Assembly (NCBI GenBank): GCA_907163375.1 | Contig: CAJQUW010016173.1 | Coordinates: 233,757 to 297,756, forward strand | Source of the DNA: Prostheceraeus crozeri | Lineage: Eukaryota; Platyhelminthes; Polycladida; Euryleptidae | Length of the DNA: 64,000 nucleotides | Reading direction: 5' to 3' | Shown here: piece after piece, positions 55,370 through 63,897 of the stretch | How positions within the stretch are numbered: position 1 is the stretch's first letter | Layout of the letters: each line of letters begins with the position of its first letter | Made by a program: the position numbers and the translations under genes | Notes under the pieces: model-generated | What the model saw: only the letters and a program-made list of their open reading frames with translations | Told to the model about the DNA's origin: nothing | The model's database searches: none

Positions 55370-58300
55370 ATGGAAAATACCAAGTTTTATTGTGTCTTAT
55401 GTAAAAAAAAGTTGCAAACAAAAAGAAGTTATCAATCTCATTTAAATAGTAAATTGCATTTACAAAATGTAGAACGAGTTGATGAAGGAAATATATTAAA
55501 ATTAAATAGTTATAAAAACTATCTAGAAACATTGCCTACTGATATAAAAGTTAAAAAAATGTTTGATGATTATTCACATTCGGAATATAAAAAAGTTTTT
55601 AATAGTGAAGATGAGACCATACAAACCGAAGGTTCTAGGGCTTCGCCCGTACCAGATGGAAGATATTTATTTAGCGATACTGATGAATTTAACGAAATAG
55701 ATGAATTTGATGAAGCCGAACGAACCGAAGGTTCTAGGGCTTCGCCCATAACAGATATAAAATATTTATTTAATGAATCGGTTCGAACCGAAGGTTCCAG
55801 GGCTTCGCCCGTTGAACATAATGAAACCGATAAAACTTTTTATAATGTATTAACAAACTTTTATAATATATTTAAGAAATCTTTCAAATGTTATATGAAT
55901 GTAGAAGTACTTTATACAAAAAATGGACCTGATGGAATTCCTGAAGAAATAATACAAGGACATTTTACAAATTCACAAGAAATTCATAATGTAAATGATA
56001 TACAACCCATATTTGAATCGATGATACTTAAATTAGAAAATTGTATAATTGAAGCCCAGTTACGTGAATCTGGTTGGAGATTTGTTAAAATACTATCTAA
56101 GAAAATAGTAATTGATAAATATAAAAATAATACTGGTGGTAGTTATGTTCCTTTACCTTTCAGTTCACCACAAATAATCAACATAAAAAATGAAGATGAT
56201 TATTGTTTTCTGTGGAGTATTATAGCACATTTACATCCTGCAGAATATCATAAAGAAAGACTAAGTCATTACAATAAAGAAGAATACATAAATGAATTTG
56301 ATCTCTCTGATGGCTTAGATGAATTTCCATATGATTATAATAGGTTAATAAAGTTTCATAAAAAGAATAAAAATTTAATAGAAGTAAATGTTTTTGAATT
56401 AAATGTGAATTATGTTTCTATTGGTAAAATTACTCCACTTTACTCAGATTCAAAAAAATTTTATTTGAATAATAAAAATTTATGTCAATCAGAAATAGTA
56501 TATAATGATAGAGGAAATTACATGCATCATAATATTTTTTACCAAGGAAATATAATATGTACTGAAAAATTTGAACTTGTTAAAACATTATCACCAATAA
56601 TGATTAATCATAATAATTATAAAGGACGTACTGATGATTATAATTACAAATATTCATCTTTATCTTCAGAATATCAACAAAAATTAGAAAATTTAAATAA
56701 AAGTTTACAAAAATGTAAAACAGATTATCAACAACAAACAAAAATATTAGTACAAGAATATGGCCATAAATATGAAAATAAGATAGAAACGATTCAAAAA
56801 TTAAATGAAGAAAATAATGAATTAAATAATGAAGAAAATGAAACCAATCAAAAAATAAATGAATCTTTAAGAAAATGTCTACAACAATATAAAGAACAAT
56901 ATGATAAAGAATATATTTATCAGCTACAAATATTAAATCAAAATTATCATCAAAATACATTTAATATTACAAAAGAAATTAATGAAACACATGAAATATA
57001 TCAAGATAAATTTGAAAAACTAGAACAGTCAAAACAACCAGCACAAGCGAATATATTATATTATCAGGGACATTTTATATTGTGTAAAGATGTTTCTATA
57101 TTTACAAAAACTTCAGATAATAAAAATTTTCCTTGTCTTCAATGTATGACAAGTTTTAGAACTTTAGAAGAAATGAATAGACATTTGGAGAATTGTCAAC
57201 AAAACGAAGCAGTTCAAAATACTTTTCCAAAAGATGATTATTTAGAATATAATAAATGGTATTTTAAAAATAAAGTACCCTTTACTATTTATTGTGATTT
57301 TGAAGCATATAATGTTAATATGACACAAAATCAAACGGAAAGTTCCGGGGCTTCACCCGATTCTGAAAATTATAATTCTGAAAATGGTACGGGCCAAGCC
57401 CTAGAACCTTCGGTTTGTAATTATGAAAAAAGTGCGCCTGAAAAAAGTGCACCTGAACAAAGTAAAGAAAAATATTTATTTGAACAAAAACCATTATGTT
57501 GGGGAATGTACATTCATTCAAATTATCCTGAATTATTTAAATCAGAATATTTTCAATACTATGGTGAAGATAGTTCAGAAATGTTTACAAAGAAAGTAGA
57601 AGAATTACAAGGACGTTTTTCACAATTGCTTGAAACAAATATACCGATGATGCCATTAACAGAAAAAGAAAAATTAAATTTTATTAATGAAACAAAATGT
57701 TATTACTGTGGAAGAGAATTTACAAAAAATTATAAAAATGGCAAAGGTAGATATCTTGATAGGCGAAGCGACGGCTCTGCCGTCAAGGTAAAAGATCATG
57801 ATCATCTAAATGGATTATATAGAGGTGCAGCACATAATTCTTGTAATCTTAATGCTAATAAATTTAAATATAACTTTGTTCCTTTATATTTCTATAATGG
57901 TTCTAAATATGATTTCCATCTAGTAATGAAAGATTTATTTTCATCTGAAAAACTACAACAACAAAAAATAAATGTACTATGTAAACAAGAAGAAGAATAT
58001 TTTTCAATGCAATTAGGTTGTATTAGAATTTTAGATGCATTTAGATTTTTTACTCCTTATTCATTAGATGTTATGGGAAAAACTTTGAAATCTGAACAAT
58101 GTAAAATATTAAATAAATATAATTTAAAACCTTTAAAAGGCATATTTCCGTATGAGTATATAGCCTGCGGCTCACAGTCGAAGACTGATATAACTGGAGA
58201 TAAAACCTGTGGTTCACAGTCGAAGACTGATTTTAATTCTGTGAATAAAATTATGGAAGAAGAACAACTTCCTCCAATAAATAAATTTAAATCAACATTA

Positions 58301-60064
58301 AAACAATCACAATTATCAGACGAAGACTATGCAGAAGCTGAAAAGAATTGGAGAGAGTTAAATTGTAAAACAATGTATGATTATACAATGAAATATCTTC
58401 AGATAGATGTATTAATACTAGCTGATCTTTTCGAAAACTTTCGTGATATGTGTTTAGAATATTACGGAATAGATCCATGTTATTGTTATTCTACACCAGG
58501 TTTAACATGGTTAGCAGGATTAAAACATACTGGTGTTCAAGCCGATGGCTCTAGGACAAAGTCCGTTAAACTTAAACATTATAAAGAAAATACATATGAT
58601 AAATTATTATTTTTTGAATCTGGAATTAGAGGTGGAGTTTCATCAGTTTTAGGTAATAGATATGTTAAATGTTATAATAAGAAAGTAAATCCACATACAT
58701 ATGGAATAATGAAACCTTTATCTCCAGAAGAAAAAGAAAAGATATTAGAAATTTTTCGAACGAAACAAGAAGGAGTAGAACGTGAAAAAGCAATTGATGA
58801 ATTCATGAGAGAAAACTATTTGTTATATTATGATTTTAATAGCTTATATTCTTCTTGCATGATACAAGAATTACCAACAGGTGAAATGACATGGTGTAAT
58901 AATCGAACCGAAGGTTCTAGGGCTTCGCCCGATCTAGATTATCAAAGAACATATGATGGTGAAAATAATTTTGGTTATGTATATGAAGTTGATTTAGTAT
59001 ATCCTGATTATATAAAAGACGCAACAAAATATTATCCTTTCTGTCCAGAAAACAAAATTCCCAATATAGAAGATTTTTCAGATTATCAAAAATCTATAAT
59101 ACCGAAAAAATACAGACCAACAAAAAAACTTATGTTAACACAAGGTAATAAAGGAAAGTATGTTGTTGAAGGAAGAATGCTAGATTGGTATTTAGATCAT
59201 GGCATGATTCTCACCAAAATACATCGAAAACTAGAGTATAGAAAATCTAAATGGTTAAAAAATTATGTAGAGTTCAATATTGAAAAACGTAAAATAGCTA
59301 AAAGAAATAAAGATGATTTTGGAAACGTTTTCTTCAAATTAATGAATAATGCATTTTATGGTAAGACTTTAGAAAATGTGCGTAATAGACAAAATATTGA
59401 AATAGTTTATGATAGAGATAGATTTCAAAATTTAACAAGGAAACCTACATATAAAAGAACTACTAGATTCAGTGATGAACTTTGTGCTGTTCATTTAAGA
59501 AGAAGCATTGTAAAACATGATAAGTTTAATTTCATTGGTTTCACTATATTAGAATTAGCTAAACTATTTATGTATAGATTTATATATGATTATTTAGCAC
59601 CTGCTTATGGCAAAAACTATAAATTACACTTTACAGATACCGATTCTATTTTCTTAGAATTAACAATACCGTATAATTCTACACTTGATGAAGAAATTAA
59701 TAAAATAAAAGATATCATTCATCCTTCTGATTTATGTAAAGTAAAAGATGAATTAGAAGGAAATGAAGATTTCATAACAGAAGCTATATTTTTAAAATCT
59801 AAATGTTATTGTTATGATACAACTAATAATATTAAAACACATAAAACATTAAAAGGAATTTCAAAGGCATCAGTGGCTAATCAAATAACATTTCAAGATT
59901 ATAAAAATGCATTATTTAATAATGAAATAAAAACAGCATGTAATTATAGACTTAATTCAAAAAAACATAACATGTATTTAAAAGAAGAACATAAATTAGC
60001 ATTAGATCCATTTGATGATAAAAGAAAAATTTTACCTGATGGAATAACTACTGAACCTTTTTAA
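55370..60064 (+). CDS. Protein-primed family B DNA polymerase (Polinton pPolB), with in-frame hairpin cassettes
   Basis: 1564 residues, intact. A C2H2 finger opens it (FYCVLCKKKLQTKRSYQSHL), then the Polinton N-terminal domain (about 160-400), a coiled-coil insert (about 430-560), and a second finger (CLQCMTSFRTLEEMNRHLENC, about 580). The exonuclease has Exo I YCDFEAYN (about 642) and Exo II-like NGSKYDFHL. Between them is an endonuclease VII-like CYYCGREF ... DHDHLNGLYRGAAHNSCN. Polymerase motifs: A YYDFNSLYSSC (about 1154), B KLMNNAFYGKT (about 1322), C FTDTDSIF (about 1421). It replicates the element using a terminal protein as primer. Nine or so 24-nt double-hairpin cassettes encode RTEGSRASP-like or GSQSKTD-like peptides within it; none hits a catalytic motif. 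Confidence 0.95.
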   Translation: MENTKFYCVLCKKKLQTKRSYQSHLNSKLHLQNVERVDEGNILKLNSYKNYLETLPTDIKVKKMFDDYSHSEYKKVFNSEDETIQTEGSRASPVPDGRYLFSDTDEFNEIDEFDEAERTEGSRASPITDIKYLFNESVRTEGSRASPVEHNETDKTFYNVLTNFYNIFKKSFKCYMNVEVLYTKNGPDGIPEEIIQGHFTNSQEIHNVNDIQPIFESMILKLENCIIEAQLRESGWRFVKILSKKIVIDKYKNNTGGSYVPLPFSSPQIINIKNEDDYCFLWSIIAHLHPAEYHKERLSHYNKEEYINEFDLSDGLDEFPYDYNRLIKFHKKNKNLIEVNVFELNVNYVSIGKITPLYSDSKKFYLNNKNLCQSEIVYNDRGNYMHHNIFYQGNIICTEKFELVKTLSPIMINHNNYKGRTDDYNYKYSSLSSEYQQKLENLNKSLQKCKTDYQQQTKILVQEYGHKYENKIETIQKLNEENNELNNEENETNQKINESLRKCLQQYKEQYDKEYIYQLQILNQNYHQNTFNITKEINETHEIYQDKFEKLEQSKQPAQANILYYQGHFILCKDVSIFTKTSDNKNFPCLQCMTSFRTLEEMNRHLENCQQNEAVQNTFPKDDYLEYNKWYFKNKVPFTIYCDFEAYNVNMTQNQTESSGASPDSENYNSENGTGQALEPSVCNYEKSAPEKSAPEQSKEKYLFEQKPLCWGMYIHSNYPELFKSEYFQYYGEDSSEMFTKKVEELQGRFSQLLETNIPMMPLTEKEKLNFINETKCYYCGREFTKNYKNGKGRYLDRRSDGSAVKVKDHDHLNGLYRGAAHNSCNLNANKFKYNFVPLYFYNGSKYDFHLVMKDLFSSEKLQQQKINVLCKQEEEYFSMQLGCIRILDAFRFFTPYSLDVMGKTLKSEQCKILNKYNLKPLKGIFPYEYIACGSQSKTDITGDKTCGSQSKTDFNSVNKIMEEEQLPPINKFKSTLKQSQLSDEDYAEAEKNWRELNCKTMYDYTMKYLQIDVLILADLFENFRDMCLEYYGIDPCYCYSTPGLTWLAGLKHTGVQADGSRTKSVKLKHYKENTYDKLLFFESGIRGGVSSVLGNRYVKCYNKKVNPHTYGIMKPLSPEEKEKILEIFRTKQEGVEREKAIDEFMRENYLLYYDFNSLYSSCMIQELPTGEMTWCNNRTEGSRASPDLDYQRTYDGENNFGYVYEVDLVYPDYIKDATKYYPFCPENKIPNIEDFSDYQKSIIPKKYRPTKKLMLTQGNKGKYVVEGRMLDWYLDHGMILTKIHRKLEYRKSKWLKNYVEFNIEKRKIAKRNKDDFGNVFFKLMNNAFYGKTLENVRNRQNIEIVYDRDRFQNLTRKPTYKRTTRFSDELCAVHLRRSIVKHDKFNFIGFTILELAKLFMYRFIYDYLAPAYGKNYKLHFTDTDSIFLELTIPYNSTLDEEINKIKDIIHPSDLCKVKDELEGNEDFITEAIFLKSKCYCYDTTNNIKTHKTLKGISKASVANQITFQDYKNALFNNEIKTACNYRLNSKKHNMYLKEEHKLALDPFDDKRKILPDGITTEPF
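55625..55810 (+). repeat. Cluster of three double-hairpin cassettes in the polymerase N-terminal region
   Basis: Copies at 55625-55648, 55724-55747 and 55787-55810. Each has a first stem ACC/GGT with loop gaa, a 4-nt spacer (TCTA or TCCA) and a second stem GGGC/GCCC with loop ttc. All are in the same frame and encode TEGSRASP. Confidence 0.85.
57335..57784. repeat. Hairpin cassettes in the middle of the polymerase gene, one inverted
   Basis: A decayed copy is at 57335-57358. An inverted copy at 57391-57414 keeps both stems (GGGC/GCCC with a changed loop, then ACC/GGT) and is read as ALEPSV instead. A different hairpin at 57770-57784 has a 6-bp stem GACGGC/GCCGTC with loop tct and sits inside the endonuclease VII-like motif, between the CYYC and DHDH parts. 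Confidence 0.75.
58163..58930 (+). repeat. Variant double-hairpin cassettes in the polymerase palm region, with compensatory changes
   Basis: 58163-58186: stems GCC/GGC and AGTC/GACT, spacer TCAC. 58205-58228: stems ACC/GGT and AGTC/GACT, spacer TCAC. 58541-58564: stems GCC/GGC and GGAC/GTCC, spacer TCTA. 58907-58930: stems ACC/GGT and GGGC/GCCC, spacer TCTA. The stems change on both sides together while the 3-nt loops and 24-nt length stay constant. Confidence 0.85.
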
Positions 60065-60148
60065 TTTTCTAATTTCTAAGATAGACAAATTTGATATATA
60101 TATATAAAATAAAAAAAAATATTGTAACACTATATTTGTATATTTTTA

Positions 60149-60916
60149 TCACTCCGCGAAAATATTTTCGATAACTCTTTCATGAATTTTTTTATCAATA
60201 TTAATTGTAATGAAGCCATAATCTTTTGACCAAGCATTATTACACGATTGTTTAAATTCATCTTTATTTCTTACGCATAAATCTCTTAACAAATCACTTA
60301 AGTTTCTTGCATTTATTTCAAATAGTATAAATATATTTGCATTCTTTCTAATAACACTTCCGTCTAATGAATACATACTTTGTGTTAAATAAAATACACT
60401 ACAGTTATTATGTCTACCTCTTGTGAAATAATTTCTCTGAACTGACTGATTTCTATCATTAACACAATCATCAAAAATTACACAATGTTTCATTGTTTTA
60501 TCTAGTTTACTAGGATCTTGCATATTACCACTATCATCTATTAATTGTATCTTTATATGGTTATTTTTATTAGATTCTACTAACTGATTATTTTTTGCTG
60601 CTTCTTCACACCACGAACTTATTTCTTCTTCATCTTCAGATTTTTCATATTCTTTGAATAATGAAGCAATTGCTGTTTTTTTAAGATTATTTTCAAATCC
60701 ATATTTTAAAAATTGATAGACGGGTTGTTCTGCCGTTGTTGTATAAATTATAAGATTGTTATAATCCAAAAAATTTGGAGTCGTTAAAATTTTAAATAAT
60801 AAATACGTTTTTCCGCAACCTGATCTTCCACAAATAACTGACAAAACTTTATTAGATAAATTTGGATGATGATTAAATTTAAGTTTTTTTTTATTTAATG
60901 GTAGTACTTCACTCAT
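60149..60916 (-). CDS. FtsK/HerA-type DNA-packaging ATPase
   Basis: 255 residues, ATG at 60916, intact. Walker A is VICGRSGCGKTYLL (residues 28-41) and Walker B is KHCVIFDDCVND (hydrophobic strand ending in Asp-Asp) near 147-158. A following sensor-like NYFTRGRHNNCSVFYLTQ and arginine-rich ARNLSDLLRDL complete the pattern of virophage and Polinton packaging ATPases, which pump DNA into preformed capsids. It is transcribed toward the polymerase end (85 bp convergent gap) and is preceded by the minor capsid gene, as is common in these elements. Confidence 0.9.
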   Translation of the reverse strand: MSEVLPLNKKKLKFNHHPNLSNKVLSVICGRSGCGKTYLLFKILTTPNFLDYNNLIIYTTTAEQPVYQFLKYGFENNLKKTAIASLFKEYEKSEDEEEISSWCEEAAKNNQLVESNKNNHIKIQLIDDSGNMQDPSKLDKTMKHCVIFDDCVNDRNQSVQRNYFTRGRHNNCSVFYLTQSMYSLDGSVIRKNANIFILFEINARNLSDLLRDLCVRNKDEFKQSCNNAWSKDYGFITINIDKKIHERVIENIFAE

Positions 60917-61004
60917 TTTTTAATAAAAAAATTTATTTTTATTTTTTTTATTTTTTGTTTCTAAAGAAGAAGAAAATTAAACTTCTCTAGCTTCGCGTAG
61001 GAGT

Positions 61005-61793
61005 TTATACCTCCCGAACCAAAAGATCTATCATAATCTCTTCACCTCCAAAATTTATTTCTTGTCCTTTTTCATCAGTGATTCTAATGCCAATGTTGTT
61101 AATAGTTTTTCTTGTAATAGGAAAATATATTAATGTTTGTGGAATTACATTTAATCTATAACCAATGGGTACAGTAAAAGCTGGAAAACTGAATATTAAA
61201 TTTGATAATTTACCATTTATATATCCTCCTTCAATAATGTCACAATGTACAACAATTGAATTTATTTCAGTTATTTTTGGAATCTTCTCACCTAAATGAT
61301 AACCTTGACTATAGGTTTGTTTATTAAATCCTAATAGCTTTGACAATGATCTATCATGATTAAAATCAACTTGATGATTTTCGTCTAAAGTAAGAGAAAA
61401 TTTATTAACTGCCGGTTCAACTGCAAAATGTAATTGTTTCTTATCTTTAAATGATATACCTAAATGTCTCTTAATTTCATTTGATATTGATTCAACTTCG
61501 TAAGAACCAGGAAGAAAAGTTAGTATTTTCCATGTTTTGCCTTTATCAGTAGAATATCTAAATTGATCATTCACATCTTTGATAACGTTTTGAATAGTGT
61601 TAAATGTAGAGAAACTAGTCAATGCAATTTGATAATTTTTATTTTGTTCCAAATGTAGAATGGGTTCTAAATTACAAGTGTGTGATGAAGTAGTTGTTAT
61701 AATTTTTAACGTCGTACTAAATTTTGATGAACCCAAAATCTCTATCAAATTTTCTAAATGATTATTAATTTTGTCTAAATCTGCTGAACACAT
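61005..61793 (-). CDS. Minor capsid protein, single jelly-roll (penton-like)
   Basis: 262 residues, ATG at 61793, intact. Beta-rich throughout with the Polinton penton blocks: IALTSFSTFNTIQNV, then LPGSYEVESISNEIKRHL, SLSKLLGFNKQTY, INSIVVHCDIIEGGYING and a C-terminal RITDEKGQEINFGGEEIMIDL. Its single jelly roll would form the five-fold vertices beside the hexon-like protein encoded at 50903-52237. It lies 89 bp upstream of the ATPase on the same strand. Confidence 0.85.
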   Translation of the reverse strand: MCSADLDKINNHLENLIEILGSSKFSTTLKIITTTSSHTCNLEPILHLEQNKNYQIALTSFSTFNTIQNVIKDVNDQFRYSTDKGKTWKILTFLPGSYEVESISNEIKRHLGISFKDKKQLHFAVEPAVNKFSLTLDENHQVDFNHDRSLSKLLGFNKQTYSQGYHLGEKIPKITEINSIVVHCDIIEGGYINGKLSNLIFSFPAFTVPIGYRLNVIPQTLIYFPITRKTINNIGIRITDEKGQEINFGGEEIMIDLLVREV

Positions 61794-61799
61794 TTTTTA

Positions 61800-61996
61800 G
61801 TTAAAATTTTAAATAAATATTTTTTTATGAAATATTTTTTTTTTATAAAAAATTAAAAACAACAACATATTTCAGCTACGGGCGAAGCCCTTAAAGACAT
61901 CAGAGATGTCCGGTTATACTTTTATAATCCTCTTCATTTAGAATCTTCTTTTCTAACAGTCTTTTCAATATAGCATGAATTTCATTGAAACTAGAA
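61800..61996. repeat. Spacer with a double hairpin
   Basis: GGGC/GCCC with loop gaa (61880-61890) is followed after TTAAA by a 6-bp stem GACATC/GATGTC with loop aga (61896-61910). It is the same hairpin class as the coding cassettes but in a non-coding spacer. Confidence 0.7.
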
Positions 61997-62722
61997 TTAA
62001 TGTCCTTCTTTTATTGCAGATATTAAAATATTTAATCTATTTAGTAATTCTTGTGGATCATCTGGTAAAAATACAGTTGTTTCAGTTTTCTGTTTTTCAG
62101 ATAAACCTTTCCCTACTTTAACTCCCGTTGATAATAAATTTTCTAATTGTTTATAACGTCTAAGAGATTTTACTGCACCAACTCTGTCTAACATAGCTTT
62201 ATATTTTATGAGATCTTCTACAGCATAATTATTTAAATCTGCTCCTCTTAAAAGATTAACAAAATTTCTATCTAAATTAAAAGGAGATTTATCTGGTGAA
62301 AAAATTAAACCTCGAAAAGGTTGTGGAAATATTTCTTTTTGTCCGAGATAAAATCTAGGTATTGTTTTTCCATCTATAAATGAGATAGAATGTTCAAATT
62401 GCATAGATTTTGGTAAGTTCTTATTAATGTTTGATTCTAGTAATCCATAGTCATCTAATACAGTTTTGTGCTCTGGATCTGTTATATCAATTTGTTTATC
62501 ATTATTTGTACTTTCTTTTTCAAGAGTTTTAAATGGTTTCATAGTTTTCTCAAAATCAGTTTTTACTTGCTCGGTTTGCTGCATTTTTTCAAACATATCA
62601 GATTGAATACCAGCTTTTATCATTCTATGTTGAAGATGATTTTCTTTCATAATATTTCTTTGTTTTATTAACTCTTCTAATTGTTTTATTCTTTTAAAAT
62701 TATCAGCTCTAATTTTATTCAT
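61997..62722 (-). CDS. Polinton-associated conserved protein of unknown function
   Basis: I choose the ATG at 62722 (242 residues), which follows a poly-A/T stretch like other starts in the element; a TTG and an ATG lie further upstream. The N-terminal third is a coiled coil (FKRIKQLEELIKQRNIM). The C-terminal part has the order DGKTIPRFYLGQKEI, a turn-rich stretch, then LLRGADLNNYAVEDLIKYKAML. This follows the pattern of a conserved Polinton/adintovirus protein with 'G-FYLG---I ... Y-GT-GLW-LI ... YT-EDL--Y--IL', whose role is unknown. Only weak similarity, judged by eye. Confidence 0.5.
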   Translation of the reverse strand: MNKIRADNFKRIKQLEELIKQRNIMKENHLQHRMIKAGIQSDMFEKMQQTEQVKTDFEKTMKPFKTLEKESTNNDKQIDITDPEHKTVLDDYGLLESNINKNLPKSMQFEHSISFIDGKTIPRFYLGQKEIFPQPFRGLIFSPDKSPFNLDRNFVNLLRGADLNNYAVEDLIKYKAMLDRVGAVKSLRRYKQLENLLSTGVKVGKGLSEKQKTETTVFLPDDPQELLNRLNILISAIKEGH

Positions 62723-62858
62723 TTTTAAAATATAATATTTGAATTTTGTGGTAACATTGGAATACAGCAAAAACATTTTACTGAACAAATTATTTTTTTA
62801 TTGCTTTGTTGTTTGACATCTTTTCGTTTAAAGTTTTCTCGGTTAAAGTTTTCTCGTT

Positions 62859-63572
62859 TTAAGTTTTGTTTAATAAAGTTTTGCTTAAATTTTCGCTTAA
62901 AGTTTTTAGCTCTTCTAAAAAAATTTTGTCATTTTCTTCATTAGAAATTTTACCATCACTCGAAATTTTGCCATCCTGTTTATTCTTATCATCAACTTTT
63001 TCTGACTGTAATTGAAATGATATTTGATTTACTTCATTAGCTATTTGATCAAATTTTTCAATCTCATCTAACGTAATAACATTATCATCACATACTCTTT
63101 GAAAGTAGTAATGTAGTTTATCATAGACTTCTTTAATATGTAAATGCTTAGTTTTCAATGATTTTCGTTTCTTAGTTATTAAAGATTTATCTAACATTGT
63201 AACAAGTGAAGTTGCAAAAACACCCGTACCTGTTAAAGCTGTAGCAACTACTGGAATTACTAAAACACCTGAAGATATAACAATTGTCAAAGCACCTAAA
63301 CTTATTGTTAAGAATATGCCAATTCCTTGTGTTACATTCTTAACTTTAGTCCATCTCTTTCTTAATTTTTTATAATGCTCTAATCTTAATAATAATTGAG
63401 ATTCCTTATCTTTCATATACCTAACTCTATCTTTGTGTTTTTCTTTATTCATTTTTTCAATGTTAATCTTTTCAATGTCCATTAAAGTAGAACTACGTTC
63501 ATATGATAACGAAGGATATATTCTTGCGGTTTCTTCCATTTCTGAAGTTCCTTCCACTTTTGTTTCTTCCAT
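62859..63572 (-). CDS. TIR-overlapping membrane protein with coiled coils
   Basis: 237 residues from the ATG at 63572 (a longer TTG start is less likely). A basic coiled coil (INIEKMNKEKHKDRVRYM, then LLLRLEHYKKLRKRW) precedes two or three hydrophobic helices (IGIFLTISLGALTIVISSG, VLVIPVVATALTGTGVF), a basic stretch (SLITKKRKSLKTK) and a charged tail with NVITLDEIEKFDQI. Proteins of this build recur near Polinton ends, where I know them only as conserved membrane proteins of unknown role. Its 5' half lies in the TIR, so a truncated twin is present at 45950-46270. Confidence 0.6.
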   Translation of the reverse strand: MEETKVEGTSEMEETARIYPSLSYERSSTLMDIEKINIEKMNKEKHKDRVRYMKDKESQLLLRLEHYKKLRKRWTKVKNVTQGIGIFLTISLGALTIVISSGVLVIPVVATALTGTGVFATSLVTMLDKSLITKKRKSLKTKHLHIKEVYDKLHYYFQRVCDDNVITLDEIEKFDQIANEVNQISFQLQSEKVDDKNKQDGKISSDGKISNEENDKIFLEELKTLSENLSKTLLNKT

Positions 63573-63891
63573 TTTTAAATGAATATTTTGAATAAATATT
63601 TTGAATAAATATTTTGAATACAATCTTCTGGTATATTGAGACTACGTGATATTTTGAGACAACTTAAATTTTCGTCTGCCTAAATTTTCAAAATTCATAG
63701 ACCACGTGATATTTTGAGACAACTTAAATTTTCGCCCTTCGGCCACGTGAAATTTGAAATCTACCTAAATTTTTGAAATTTTGATTTTTTTGAAAATTTT
63801 GAAAACCCCCGCAAAAGTGTGACATCCGGCGCAAGCGAAGCGAAGCAAAGCGAAGCGAAGCGTCGCGCCGGATGTCACACTATAAACTACT
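63354..63891 (-). repeat. Polinton right terminal inverted repeat
   Basis: Inverted copy of 45631-46167. It carries the 16-bp terminal hairpin (63817-63832 and 63865-63880) and ends CTATAAACTACT, then the duplication GATGGC (63892-63897). Confidence 0.9.
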
Positions 63892-63897
63892 GATGGC

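Larger units (their letters stand above)
45631..63891. mobile_element. Complete Polinton/Maverick (adintovirus-like) element, 18,261 bp
   Basis: Termini AGTAGTTTATAG and CTATAAACTACT are inverted, and an exact 6-bp duplication GATGGC flanks them (45625-45630 and 63892-63897), both Polinton hallmarks. The TIR is about 540-600 bp. Inside are all core genes: protein-primed DNA polymerase, retroviral-type integrase, adenain-like protease, packaging ATPase, double-jelly-roll major capsid and single-jelly-roll minor capsid. It is more AT-rich than its surroundings, with poly-A/T gene spacers and starts of the form AAAAATG. Genes run in blocks on both strands: protease, clamp-like and polymerase on plus, the rest on minus. 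Frameshifts in at least two minor genes suggest it is no longer fully active. Confidence 0.95.

Noticed and set aside
56604..56960. 118-residue minus-strand frame inside the polymerase
   Set aside because: Antisense of the polymerase coiled-coil insert; composition explained by the sense strand.
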